Assembly: GCA_016213785.1 (NCBI GenBank)
Contig: JACQZQ010000065.1
Location: 1 to 60,754 of the forward strand
Reading direction: 5' to 3'
Origin: Acidobacteriota bacterium
GTDB lineage: Bacteria; Acidobacteriota; Blastocatellia; Chloracidobacteriales; JADJPF01
Length of the DNA stretch: 60,754 nt
How positions within the stretch are numbered: position 1 is the stretch's first letter; every line of letters begins with the position of its first letter. Positions 34,841-43,952 of this stretch are shown piece after piece. Under the pieces are notes generated by a model. The model was not told where the DNA came from. It made no database searches and saw only the letters and a program-made list of their open reading frames with translations. A program made the translations under genes and the position numbers.

Positions 34841-36355
34841 ATGTTTGACAAACTTTTTCGTACAAAAAAACTTGACGATATCATGGCACAAGCACAAGAC
34901 TCTGAAAAAGGCTTGAAAAAAAGTTTAGGAGCTTTTGATTTAGTATTATTAGGCATAGGTGCAATTATTGGTACTGGAATTTTTGCTACTGTAGGAACAG
35001 CGGCACTTGGAGACGCAGAAAGACCTGGAGCTGGGCCTGCAATGATGCTTTCCTTTGTCATTACTTCTATTGCTTGTGCTTTTACAGCTCTTTGCTATGC
35101 GGAGTTTGCTGCAATGGTGCCTATTTCCGGTAGTGCTTATACTTACTCCTACGCTACACTAGGTGAAATGATAGCATGGATTATTGGATGGGATTTAATT
35201 ATTGAGTATGCAGTAGGAAATGTTGCTGTAGCAATTAGTTGGGCAGGCTATTTTAACCAGCTTATTTCAGGGTTTGGGGTACAAATTCCTATTTGGCTTT
35301 CAACTAATTACACTTCTGTTTTTCTTTTACCTGATCCAAGCAGTGTAGAAAAATATCAAGCAGCCTTAGCTTTTAAGCAGCAAGTTGTTGCTGCGGCTCC
35401 TAATATTGGCGGAATACCAATTATTTTTAATCTTCCAGCAGTTTTTATTGTTCTAGCTATCACAGCCATTTTGGTAGTAGGAATAAAAGAAAGCGCCTGG
35501 TTTAATACAGTAATGGTAGCAATTAAGATTGTTATCTTAATGTTTTTTGTGGTTGTTGGTGCTTTTTATGTTAAACCTGAAAATTGGCAGCCATTTGCTC
35601 CTAATGGAGTAAGTGGAATTTTAGCAGGTGCTTCGGTTATCTTCTTTGCTTACATAGGTTTTGATGCTGTTTCAACAGTAGCAGAAGAAACAAAAAACCC
35701 TAAACGGGATATGCCTATAGGAATTATTGGATCGCTTGTAATTTGTACTTTCTTTTATATTATAGTTGCTGCTGTACTTACAGGAATGATTCCCTATCAA
35801 AAACTAGCCGAAGGGGCGGCTGAACCTCTTGCAATTGCACTTAAATATAATGGACTAAACGTTGCAGCAGGAGTTGTTGCTTTTGGTGCAGTAGTTGCAA
35901 ACACCGCAGTATTACTTGTTTTTCAATTAGGACAACCTAGAATTTTCTTCTCTATGGGTAGAGATGGGTTATTACCTCCTTTTTTCTCTAAAGTTCATCC
36001 CAAGTTTAAGACTCCGCACGTGACAACAATACTTACAGGTATTGCTGTAGCAGCAACAGCAGCAGTCTCTAGTATTGAAATGATGGTTGACCTTACAAAT
36101 ATTGGGACTCTATTTGCATTTATATTAGTTTGTGTAGGAATAATTATTTTACGTGTAAAAGATCCTAATAGAAAACGACCATTTAAAGCACCTTTTGGTC
36201 TACTTTTCCCTATTTTAGGTATTCTTTCTTGTGTGTTACTTATTTCTTACCTACCACTAAGCTCGGTAAAACGTTTTATTATTTGGCTAGCTGTTGGGTT
36301 AATGGTCTATTTGCTCTATGGAATAAGACACTCTAAACTTAATCAACAAAAATAA
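34841..36355 (+). CDS. APC-superfamily amino acid permease
   Basis: The product has 504 residues from the ATG at 34841, which has GGAGG ten bases upstream; the in-frame upstream start at 34796 lacks this. About 12-14 transmembrane helices are present. The first helix motif LGIGAIIGTGIFATVG is the substrate-binding 'GIG' signature of cationic amino acid transporter (CAT/YfnA-like) permeases, and FFAYIGFDAVSTVAEETKNPKRDMPIGI is the equally typical later motif. Likely a proton-coupled amino acid importer; the exact amino acid cannot be read. Confidence 0.92.
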   Translation: MFDKLFRTKKLDDIMAQAQDSEKGLKKSLGAFDLVLLGIGAIIGTGIFATVGTAALGDAERPGAGPAMMLSFVITSIACAFTALCYAEFAAMVPISGSAYTYSYATLGEMIAWIIGWDLIIEYAVGNVAVAISWAGYFNQLISGFGVQIPIWLSTNYTSVFLLPDPSSVEKYQAALAFKQQVVAAAPNIGGIPIIFNLPAVFIVLAITAILVVGIKESAWFNTVMVAIKIVILMFFVVVGAFYVKPENWQPFAPNGVSGILAGASVIFFAYIGFDAVSTVAEETKNPKRDMPIGIIGSLVICTFFYIIVAAVLTGMIPYQKLAEGAAEPLAIALKYNGLNVAAGVVAFGAVVANTAVLLVFQLGQPRIFFSMGRDGLLPPFFSKVHPKFKTPHVTTILTGIAVAATAAVSSIEMMVDLTNIGTLFAFILVCVGIIILRVKDPNRKRPFKAPFGLLFPILGILSCVLLISYLPLSSVKRFIIWLAVGLMVYLLYGIRHSKLNQQK

Positions 36356-36423
36356 TGTGATTTTTGTTAATAGGTATTTATTCTAGAGCATTCATATTAT
36401 TAAAAATTTTTTGAAAAACTTTT

Positions 36424-36571
36424 TGATCATTGCGCAACTTTTTATTTATTATGCCGATGATTATGACTGAATAGTCATTCAGTTGGCTATTTCGGTTATG
36501 GATAATGGATTAGACACATAAGTGTCGTTAGTGCGGCCCGGAAAAAGGTTTTCAGGGCCTTTTCTTTTTTA
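36424..36571 (+). ncRNA. Candidate small RNA transcription unit with TetR-like palindrome
   Basis: A promoter-like TTGATC (36424-36429) and TATTAT (36448-36453) are 18 bases apart. Just downstream, at the expected start site, is TGACTGAATAGTCATTCA (36465-36482), which resembles TetR-family operators and also forms a 7-bp hairpin (ACTGAAT/ATTCAGT). Next come a GACAC/GTGTC hairpin (36514-36527) and a strong terminator. The unit would give an RNA of roughly 110 bases. It could equally be the 3' untranslated end of the permease mRNA. Confidence 0.3.
36536..36571 (+). terminator. Rho-independent terminator
   Basis: GGCCC-G-GAAAA (36536-36546) pairs with TTTTC-A-GGGCC (36550-36560) with one internal mismatch and an AGG loop, followed by TTTTCTTTTTT. 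The T-run lies on the + side, so it ends plus-strand transcripts (the permease mRNA or the candidate small RNA). Confidence 0.85.
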
Positions 36572-36592
36572 AAGAGAAAATAATTTAATTAT

Positions 36593-36889
36593 TTAGTCTT
36601 CAAAATCAACTGAAGCTACATGAAGAGAAATCGAGCGTCCAAATTTAGCAACTTCTTGGTGATCAGGATGATCTGTATAAGCTTCTAAGGCAGCGCGATC
36701 TTGATAAACACCAACTAAGCCTGTATGGTATGAGCGTTCAAGACGAAGTATATCAGCACCAACCTGAAAGGTTTTTATTTGAACTTCAGGCATTAGGCTA
36801 GGCAAGCGGCGTAGTTTATTTCTATGTTCTTCGCGAGTTGTTTCTGTAACATCATCATGGTATTTCCAAATTACAATATGAGTAAGCAT
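36593..36889 (-). CDS. Dabb (stress-responsive A/B barrel) domain protein
   Basis: The product has 98 residues. The start MLTHIVIWKYHDDVTETTREEH and the end with YTDHPDHQEVAKFGRSI match the Dabb dimeric alpha+beta barrel family, whose members range from plant stress proteins to polyketide cyclases. There is no signal peptide. It starts five bases after the stop of the CPBP protease gene on the same strand and is probably co-transcribed. No function can be assigned. Confidence 0.85.
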   Translation of the reverse strand: MLTHIVIWKYHDDVTETTREEHRNKLRRLPSLMPEVQIKTFQVGADILRLERSYHTGLVGVYQDRAALEAYTDHPDHQEVAKFGRSISLHVASVDFED

Positions 36890-36894
36890 AAAAT

Positions 36895-37851
36895 TTAATC
36901 CTTAGGTAAATAGACTTTTTCAGGGAAGCATTGTGCCATTTCTGGGCTAATTTTTAATATAGGCAATTTTATCAAAAGAATGATGCCTAAAAGTAGTACT
37001 AACGTAGTGGTTGCACCACCTTCAGGGCCATAGCTTGAGCCAGTAAGCCAAGCTTTTCCTAAGTCTTGTGAGTTTAAGAAAGAAAACTCCTTAAGCTCAG
37101 TAATTCCGCTAACAGGCAGGCCATAGATTGTTCCCATAGAAAAATTCCAGCTTAGATGTAGCCCTGTTGCAAGGGAGAGGCTACGGGTTTTAAAGTAGGC
37201 TACACATAGCCAAACACCTGCTAATATTGTATTTGTAGTTGAAAAAAAAGTGGCACTAGGATTATTTATATGTACTAAACCAAAGAAAGTCGATGTTATA
37301 ATTGTTGCTGATAAAGGGGATAAATTAAAAGCTAAGGTTTGCAGGGGATAGCCACGAAATATAACTTCTTCTTCAAATGCAGCAATAAATATAACAATAA
37401 AAGTTATGGTTAATCCAAGAAGGGAAATTTTCCTATCAGAAAGTGCCCAGAAAAACTGTGTTCCTCCTAATAGCCATTGAAATAAAGCAATAATAGAAAC
37501 CATTAACAAACTTATTAAACAACCAACAAAAAAATCTCTTAAAAACCATTTATGCGGTAAATAGCCTAATGAGTAAGTTGTTCTTTGAGTAAAGCGTTTA
37601 ATGCATAAAATGGAAACAGTTATAGTAGCTATTAAAGAAATAGAGCTAGAAAAAAATCGGTTAACTAACCAAGTTAAAGCTTCAGAGTCTTCTATTTTTA
37701 TAGAAGAAAAATTAGGAATTAAAGCAAATATAAGTATAGAAATAAATGCACTAGAAATAAAAAAAGCTAAGATCTGTAAAACTACATTAGTTTCTTTTTT
37801 ATTTATGTTTTTATCAAAATTATTAGTATCTAAAGATTCATTGTTTGTCAT
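36895..37851 (-). CDS. CPBP-family intramembrane glutamic endopeptidase
   Basis: The product has 318 residues with about eight hydrophobic helices. The CPBP/Abi (Rce1-like) active-site signature is AAFEEEVIFRGYPLQTL followed by FGLVHINNP, giving the Glu-Glu-x3-Arg and His ligands. A third His occurs in GLHLSWNF. Members process prenylated or membrane substrates or protect against bacteriocins; the substrate here is not known. It is divergent from the polyprenyl synthase gene across a 113-base gap. Confidence 0.88.
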   Translation of the reverse strand: MTNNESLDTNNFDKNINKKETNVVLQILAFFISSAFISILIFALIPNFSSIKIEDSEALTWLVNRFFSSSISLIATITVSILCIKRFTQRTTYSLGYLPHKWFLRDFFVGCLISLLMVSIIALFQWLLGGTQFFWALSDRKISLLGLTITFIVIFIAAFEEEVIFRGYPLQTLAFNLSPLSATIITSTFFGLVHINNPSATFFSTTNTILAGVWLCVAYFKTRSLSLATGLHLSWNFSMGTIYGLPVSGITELKEFSFLNSQDLGKAWLTGSSYGPEGGATTTLVLLLGIILLIKLPILKISPEMAQCFPEKVYLPKD

Positions 37852-37964
37852 AATATATCTATTTAGAGTGATTTCTTTATTTAGTCAAGAATTATCCTCC
37901 AGGCTAATTCTTAGCTTCGTAGACAGTCAAGAAAACAGATGATACAATCTGTGCAAAATCAACT

Positions 37965-38975
37965 ATGTTAATAAGTACAGAACCGCCAACACCACAGCTA
38001 TCAAGCTTAGAGGTTTATGCCCTCATTAAAAACGATCTAGATCGTGTCGAAGAGATGTTTACGCGACATATTAATTCTGATGTTCAATTGATGTCGCATA
38101 TTGGGAAATATTTACAAAAAACAGGCGGTAAACGTGTAAGACCAGCCCTACTTTTACTCTCTTCTCAAGCTATAGGTAGTAAAGCCACAGAAAATATTAT
38201 AAGAATGGCTACTGTAATGGAGTTTCTCCATACAGCTACTTTAGTCCATGATGATATTATTGATGATGCAGATATTAGACGGGGTAGCCCTTCAGTAAAA
38301 GCTGAATGGGGTAATGATATTGCAGTACTTGCAGGCGATTGGCTTTATATGTCAGCTTTTGAGATTACTTTGCAAGAACGCTGTTTTGAAATTCTAGATA
38401 TCCTTACCAGAGTCACCCGCCAAATGACTGAAGGGGAATTAATTCAATTAACCCAATGTGGACGAGTGGAAATTACTGAGAGAGAATATTTAGATATTGT
38501 ACATCGTAAAACAGCTTATTTAATAAGCGCTTGCTGTGAAATAGGCGCAATTTTAGCAGGGGCTTCTCCTACACAACAAGAAATAATGCGTAATTTTGGC
38601 CTAAAAATAGGTATAGCTTTTCAACTAGCAGATGATCTCTTGGATTTTACATCTACAAATGAAAAGTTAGGAAAACCTGCTGCTAGCGACCTACGAGAAG
38701 GCAAATTAACTTTACCTGTTATTTATCTTTGTGAAAGCTCTAATGAAGATGTAACAGAAAAAATTCGTAAGGTAATAAAAGAAGGTGAATATTTATCTGT
38801 AGCTCGTGATGAAATTGTTTCACTTGTAGAAAGTAGCGGGGCATTGTCTCGCTCTCGTAAAGAATTGCTACGCTATGCTAGTGAGGCACAAGCTTTAGTA
38901 ATGGATTTACCAGAAAATATCTATAGACAAGCTTTAGTTAGTATTTCTAGCTTTATTATTAATCGAGAAAATTAA
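37965..38975 (+). CDS. ispB: Trans-polyprenyl diphosphate synthase
   Basis: The product has 336 residues and extends isoprenoid chains by trans condensation, probably for quinone side chains. The first Asp-rich motif is LVHDDIIDDADIRRG and the second is LADDLLDF. GGKRVRPALLLL and KTAYLISACCEIGA are also typical. Small residues before the first Asp motif (FLHTATLVHDD) favour a long (C35-C40) product as in IspB/HepT. The gene is the first of a likely pair with the nucleotidyltransferase 64 bases downstream. Confidence 0.92.
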   Translation: MLISTEPPTPQLSSLEVYALIKNDLDRVEEMFTRHINSDVQLMSHIGKYLQKTGGKRVRPALLLLSSQAIGSKATENIIRMATVMEFLHTATLVHDDIIDDADIRRGSPSVKAEWGNDIAVLAGDWLYMSAFEITLQERCFEILDILTRVTRQMTEGELIQLTQCGRVEITEREYLDIVHRKTAYLISACCEIGAILAGASPTQQEIMRNFGLKIGIAFQLADDLLDFTSTNEKLGKPAASDLREGKLTLPVIYLCESSNEDVTEKIRKVIKEGEYLSVARDEIVSLVESSGALSRSRKELLRYASEAQALVMDLPENIYRQALVSISSFIINREN

Positions 38976-39039
38976 CTAATTATTCTAAGTTAATCGCTTA
39001 CCATAAAAATATCCACGCTAAAAAATAGGTTAAAACATT

Positions 39040-39996
39040 ATGCGAGCCATGATTTTAGCAGCAGGTTTTGGGACACGTTTGTGGCCTTTAACTATAGATC
39101 GTACTAAACCTGCAATCCCTTTTCTTAATAAACCATTAATTTGTTACTCTGTTGAATATTTAAGTAAATTTTCTATAAAAGAAATAGTTGTTAACCTACA
39201 CCATAGAGGAGAGTCTGTAACCCAAGCACTAGGTGATGGGAAAGATTTTGGCGTAAAAATTTTTTATAGTGAAGAAAAAGAAATACTTGGTACTTCTGGA
39301 GCTATGGATTATGCAAAGGATTGGCTAAAAGATGATAGATTTTTGGTAATCAATGGTAAAGTAATAACAGATATAGACTTAAATGCCGCTCTAGAAACTC
39401 ACTGTAAACGCAAGGCTTTAGCTACTCTTATATTAAAAGAAAATCCTCAAAGAGAAAGATTTTCTAAGGTCTTATTAGATAGCCAAGGAAATATTGAAAA
39501 ATTTGGAGACTTTCCTGACCCAAATGCTATAGAAGATTGTCCTTTGATGTTTACTGGTATACAAATTCTTGAACCAGAGATATTTAATTATATTCCACCT
39601 AATCAATTTTCTCATTCAACTACAGACGTTTATCCTAAAGCTATTGCTGATGGAAAGATTATTGCAGCACATATTACTAAAGGAAGATGGTATGAACTAA
39701 GTACTTTAGCTAGATATTTAGATATAAGTTTAAGGTTCTTAAAAGAGCAAGGAAAAGATAGTATTTATGGATTAGGAACAGAAATAGCCCCAAGTGCAAG
39801 TATCAAAGAATCAATACTTTGGCAAAGAGTTAAAGTTGAAGAAGGAGCAAAACTTTATCAAGTAATAATTGGAGATGATGTTAGGGTACCTGCTAATACT
39901 AAATTAGAACGAGTTGTAGTAGTTCGCAGGGATAAATGTTTAGAAATAGAGCAAGGTGAAATTATTGGAGAAAATATAGTAGTTTCTCTTAAATAA
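39040..39996 (+). CDS. Sugar-nucleotide (mannose-1-phosphate guanylyl-type) nucleotidyltransferase
   Basis: The product has 318 residues. The N-terminal nucleotidyltransferase begins [25 protein letters not shown], and the metal-site Asp is in [12 protein letters not shown]. The C-terminal 75 residues form a short left-handed beta-helix ([21 protein letters not shown]). The GxGTRLxPLT and RTKP residues fit NDP-hexose pyrophosphorylases of the mannose-1-phosphate guanylyltransferase / glucose-1-phosphate class. The usual 'GD' pair in the metal loop reads NGK, so specificity is open. A strong hairpin follows the stop. Confidence 0.85.
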   Translation: [318 protein letters not shown]

Positions 39997-39998
39997 AT

Positions 39999-40032
39999 AA
40001 CTGCCTAGCTAGTTTAAACTAGTTAGGCAGTT
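39999..40032. terminator. Bidirectional terminator hairpin
   Basis: AACTGCCTAGCTAGTT pairs with AACTAGTTAGGCAGTT with one mismatch and almost no loop, followed by ATTTATT. It lies between convergent genes and can serve both. Confidence 0.8.
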
Positions 40033-40053
40033 ATTTATTGGGTTCTTAAAAAA

Positions 40054-40596
40054 TTATTTTATTAACTTAAAACTACGGGCAATAGCATCAGATTCATGTC
40101 TTAATGGTGAAAAAACATCACGATTTCCTGTAAAACGTAGCACCCAAAGACTTCCATCAGCTTTTAAGTAATAATTACGACCTTTTTTAGGTTGTCCCCC
40201 AGTAGTAAAGTCAAATTGAAGCAATTGACCTATTAAGCCACTTCCAACAAATTTTTCAGCATTATTATAAACATATCCTGGGCGAAACCGCAGATTTTGA
40301 TCAATATCACTTTGAATAAAAGCCTCTAAAGTTGAACCTGAGAGCGATTCTTGAGTAACTTTAAGTAGGCCAAATGCTCTATCCCGATAAATTATATCTA
40401 CACGATCCCTCCCAGCACCGTCTTGATAAGAGACTGCCTTCCAATTAGGAGGTAATTCTAGAGTATATTTGCCTTCAGGATCTTGAAAAGTGAGAGTATT
40501 TTGTCCTATAACGGATTTTGGTAAAGATGTAAGTAGTAAAGATGATGTAAGTAGTAAAGAGTTACGTAAAAAAAGTCTTTTACTAAAAGAAAACAT
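40054..40596 (-). CDS. Exported hypothetical protein, PsbP-like
   Basis: The product has 180 residues. A signal peptide (about residues 1-31, basic then two Leu/Ser-rich stretches ending SVIGQ) should export it. The mature part TFQDPEGKYTLELPPNWKAV resembles the opening of PsbP/MOG1-like domains (PsbP-related or DUF1795). The closing helix with HESDAIARSFKLIK also fits. There is no known partner nearby. The family match is from pattern recognition and is moderate. Confidence 0.65.
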   Translation of the reverse strand: MFSFSKRLFLRNSLLLTSSLLLTSLPKSVIGQNTLTFQDPEGKYTLELPPNWKAVSYQDGAGRDRVDIIYRDRAFGLLKVTQESLSGSTLEAFIQSDIDQNLRFRPGYVYNNAEKFVGSGLIGQLLQFDFTTGGQPKKGRNYYLKADGSLWVLRFTGNRDVFSPLRHESDAIARSFKLIK

Positions 40597-40633
40597 AGAC
40601 TAAAATCCCTTTAAGATATAGAGTAATAAGGGG

Positions 40634-41377
40634 TTAACGTAAATTTCCCAAAATTTGTTTTTGTGCTGTAATTAATTGCTCTATTCCTTGGCTAGCAAGT
40701 TTTACCATATCGTTCATTTGTTCTTGAGTAAAAGGGTTAGTTTCTGCTGTCCCTTGAATTTCAATAAAACGACCAGAGCCAGTACGTACAATATTCATAT
40801 CTACTTCAGCACGAGAATCTTCCTGGTAATCTAAATCTAGTAATACTTTTCCCCATACTATACCAACACTAATAGCAGCAACAAAGTCTCTTACAGGAAC
40901 TACATCGATTTTTTTTTGTTCTTTAAGTTTACGTAGTGCGCTAACAAGTGAAACAAAGCCGCCAGTAATAGAAGCTGTACGAGTTCCACCATCGGCTTGG
41001 ATGACATCACAGTCAATATAGATGGTTCTCTCGCCTAATTTTTCCATATCAACAACCGTTCTTAAGCTACGACCTATTAGGCGTTGAATTTCATGAGTGC
41101 GGCCTGAGGGGCCACTACGAACTTCACGAGAAGTTCTTGTTTCTGTTGACCTAGGTAGCATACCGTATTCTGCTGTTACCCAGCCTACACCTTTATTTTT
41201 TAAGTGAGGAGGTACGCGGTCTTCTATGCTTGCTGTACATAGAACTTTAGTATCTCCAAATTCTACTAAAGTAGATCCTTCAGCATGCTTAGTATAATTA
41301 GTAATAAGTTTTACTTGTCTTAGTGAAGAATGGGCGCGGTTATAAGCGCGAACATAACTAATATTATTTTTGTCCAT
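40634..41377 (-). CDS. rph: Ribonuclease PH
   Basis: The product has 247 residues, a phosphorolytic 3'-to-5' exonuclease that trims tRNA precursors. Landmarks are [52 protein letters not shown] and [20 protein letters not shown]. Length and motifs are standard, including the phosphate-binding Arg of GRSLR. It starts 31 bases after the murI stop on the same strand; the murI-rph pairing is common in bacteria. Confidence 0.96.
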   Translation of the reverse strand: MDKNNISYVRAYNRAHSSLRQVKLITNYTKHAEGSTLVEFGDTKVLCTASIEDRVPPHLKNKGVGWVTAEYGMLPRSTETRTSREVRSGPSGRTHEIQRLIGRSLRTVVDMEKLGERTIYIDCDVIQADGGTRTASITGGFVSLVSALRKLKEQKKIDVVPVRDFVAAISVGIVWGKVLLDLDYQEDSRAEVDMNIVRTGSGRFIEIQGTAETNPFTQEQMNDMVKLASQGIEQLITAQKQILGNLR

Positions 41378-41407
41378 TGGTTAAAAATGTTCCGTCTTTC
41401 AAAAATT

Positions 41408-42274
41408 CTATAAATTATTTAAAGATAGTTTACTTAAGTTTATATCTATATTGGATTTAAATTTAGCATTTTCATCCCAAATATCTACCGCTATAAGATT
41501 TTCAATTGGTTGACCTAAGAAAAGTTCTGCTATTCTAGAAAAGCGTTTTCCTGAATCTGTTACATAAAAGCTATCTAAACAGGTATTTTTATTAGAAGTT
41601 ACTGTGTCAGAACTTTTAATTAGACCTTCTACTTCTTCTGCTACACAAGCCCCTGAATCAATTAGAGTTACTTTACTTCCAACTACTGACTGAATAACTT
41701 CTTTAAGTAATGGGTAGTGAGTACAACCAAGTACTAAAGTGTCAATTTCTTGTGATTGAAGATATGAAAGATATTCAATAGCAATAAGTTTTGTTGCTTT
41801 ATGATTATGCCAGCCTTCCTCTGCAAGTGCAACAAATAGGGGGCAAGCTTGTGTGTAAACTTCTACACTAGAGTTAAGTGTTTTAATTGCTTTTACATAA
41901 GCGTTACTTTCTACTGTAGCTTCTGTTGCAATTACACCAATACGGCCATTCTTTGTAGTTTGAATAGCTTTTTTAGCACCAGGTTCAATTACTCCTAGAA
42001 TTGGAACAGGAAAATTTTCTGTTAAAAGGTCTAAAGCAACCGAAGAAATTGTATTACAAGCAATTACTAGTAGTTTAACATTTTGTTTATATAGAAAGGA
42101 TGCATCTTGATAAGCATAACGACGTACAGTAGCAGCAGAGCGTGTTCCATAAGGAATTCTAGCTGTATCTCCAAGATAGATAATTTTTTCCTCTGGAAGT
42201 CGTTCACGTATTGCTCGGTAAACTGTTAAGCCTCCAACACCTGAATCAAATATCCCTATTGATGAATTAAGCAT
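41408..42274 (-). CDS. murI: Glutamate racemase
   Basis: The product has 288 residues and makes D-glutamate for peptidoglycan. The start SIGIFDSGVGGLTVYRAI is diagnostic, followed by YLGDTARIPYGTRS, the first catalytic Cys in VIACNTISSVAL, and the second in LVLGCTHYPLLK. The C-terminus is about 20 residues longer than the shortest family members. It forms a pair with rph. Confidence 0.96.
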   Translation of the reverse strand: MLNSSIGIFDSGVGGLTVYRAIRERLPEEKIIYLGDTARIPYGTRSAATVRRYAYQDASFLYKQNVKLLVIACNTISSVALDLLTENFPVPILGVIEPGAKKAIQTTKNGRIGVIATEATVESNAYVKAIKTLNSSVEVYTQACPLFVALAEEGWHNHKATKLIAIEYLSYLQSQEIDTLVLGCTHYPLLKEVIQSVVGSKVTLIDSGACVAEEVEGLIKSSDTVTSNKNTCLDSFYVTDSGKRFSRIAELFLGQPIENLIAVDIWDENAKFKSNIDINLSKLSLNNL

Positions 42275-42350
42275 TAATATTGCCTCAATATTTATTGATT
42301 TTTAATAATAAAACTAACGATAAAGTTAAAAATTTATTTCTTAAAATATT

Positions 42351-42382
42351 AAGCGCGGTAGGAAATTTTCCTATCGCGCTTT
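42351..42382 (-). terminator. Hairpin between the PP2C gene and murI
   Basis: AAGCGCG-G-TAGGA (42351-42363) pairs with TCCTA-T-CGCGCTT (42369-42381) through a G-T pair. It sits downstream of the PP2C stop and upstream of murI on the minus strand, so it most likely ends the PP2C transcript. Confidence 0.65.
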
Positions 42383-42433
42383 TAAGAACTTAAGATAGCG
42401 TATTTACTTTTAAGAACTTAACCAAACTCTATT

Positions 42434-43780
42434 TTACTGTCCTCTAAAGAAGAAAACCGCAGCTGTTATTAATATAGCTAAAGCAACAATAACAATGATA
42501 AGAGTAATAGCTCTACTATTATTTCCCTTATATTCTTCTACTGTTTCTCTAGTTTCTTCACTATGACTAAGGGTAGAACTAGAGTTAGAGTTAGAATTAG
42601 AGTTAGAGTTACTAGCACTTAAAGCAGTAGGTGTTTCTACAGAAGATGTAGCAGGTGGGGCGGCAGTAGCAACAGGTTCAGCCGCATTTTCAACAGACAT
42701 TTGAGCTAACATTTGTGGAGTTATTGCTTGCATATTAAGCATAGTTGCTTGGACTTCTTGAGTTTCTACTACTTCTCCAGCCCTTTCTCTATCTTTAACT
42801 TTTGATATTATATCATCGTCAGGGCGCAAGGTTTGTTCATCGCCAAAAATTAATAGAGATGCATCAACTTCATCTGGAAGAGCAGGATCGCGAGAAACAA
42901 ATTCACCTTTTGAAGGATCCTCTGTGCTACGTTCTTCTAAACCCTCTCCATCAAAACGTGCTATTACAACAGTTATATTATCTTCTCCGCCACGTTCATT
43001 AGCTAATTTAATTAAAGCACTACAAGAAGCTTTAAGATCCCAGTTTAGCTCCTGCATAAGGCTAAACATTTCCACACCTTTGACTTTACCAGAAAGACCA
43101 TCAGAACAAAGCAATAAAATATCATTACGTTTTAGACGAATACGATCAACTATAACATTGACACGAGGTTGAGCGCCTAGGGCTTGTAAAATTACATTCT
43201 TATAAGTATGTGATTCCGCTTCTTCTTCTGTAATATGACCTGCTTCTACTAGTTGACTTACTAAAGATTGATCTTTAGTTGCTTGAGCAATTTTACCATT
43301 ACGAATTAGATAACAGCGAGAGTCACCAACTTGGGCAAAATATGCTGTAGAGCCATCTATTCCTGCTCCTGTAAATGTTGCGCCCATACCAGTATATTCA
43401 ACATTATTTTGACTTTCACTATGAATAACATAGTTAGCTTGTTCAACAGATAAACGCAGTCTTTCATGAAAAGGAAAATGGGAATAAGAAGGTGTAGCCT
43501 GGAACTGTAACATTCTATCACGCACAATAGTAACAGCTAATTGGCTAGCTACTTCACCTGCTAAAGCCCCTCCCATACCGTCAGAAACCGCAATTACAGC
43601 ACCATAATGCCCTTGATTGTAGGAAAGTAATTTGCTCGAAGGAGCTTCAGCATTTTCCACTGTCCAAGTATCAGATGTGCTTAAGTCCACCACCAAAAAA
43701 TTATCTTCATTCCCATGGCGAACCATACCAATATTGGTTTCAGCATACAAAGTTATATTAATATTGGAGTTTTGTGTCAT
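42434..43780 (-). CDS. PP2C-family serine/threonine phosphatase with C-terminal membrane anchor
   Basis: The product has 448 residues. The catalytic domain (about 8-275) has GMVRHGNEDNFLV, SDGMGGALAGEVAS, QVGDSRCYLIRNG, LCSDGLSGKV and GGEDNITVVIA, including the metal-binding Asp residues. An acidic, Ala/Pro-rich linker follows, including an Asn-Ser run (about 392-402) encoded by 6-bp repeats at 42575-42618. One transmembrane helix lies at about 424-445, so the enzyme is tethered to the inner membrane with its catalytic domain in the cytoplasm. No cognate kinase gene is in the window. Confidence 0.92.
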   Translation of the reverse strand: MTQNSNINITLYAETNIGMVRHGNEDNFLVVDLSTSDTWTVENAEAPSSKLLSYNQGHYGAVIAVSDGMGGALAGEVASQLAVTIVRDRMLQFQATPSYSHFPFHERLRLSVEQANYVIHSESQNNVEYTGMGATFTGAGIDGSTAYFAQVGDSRCYLIRNGKIAQATKDQSLVSQLVEAGHITEEEAESHTYKNVILQALGAQPRVNVIVDRIRLKRNDILLLCSDGLSGKVKGVEMFSLMQELNWDLKASCSALIKLANERGGEDNITVVIARFDGEGLEERSTEDPSKGEFVSRDPALPDEVDASLLIFGDEQTLRPDDDIISKVKDRERAGEVVETQEVQATMLNMQAITPQMLAQMSVENAAEPVATAAPPATSSVETPTALSASNSNSNSNSNSSSTLSHSEETRETVEEYKGNNSRAITLIIVIVALAILITAAVFFFRGQ

Positions 43781-43952
43781 AAAGTCAAAGTTATGAGTTT
43801 AATTTAATTTAGAATTGAAAAACTTTGTCTAAAACGCTACGGATTGACCATTTGCCGGATTATATTAAAAATAAAGAACTCTTACCAGTATAAAAACAGT
43901 CAACCATAGATAAAATTGCGACTAAAATCTTAAAGAGTAGATTTTAATAGAG

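Noticed and set aside
37601-37942. Plus-strand frame of 113 codons opposite the CPBP protease gene
   Set aside because: It is antisense to a well-supported membrane protease and has no family signature or ribosome-binding site.
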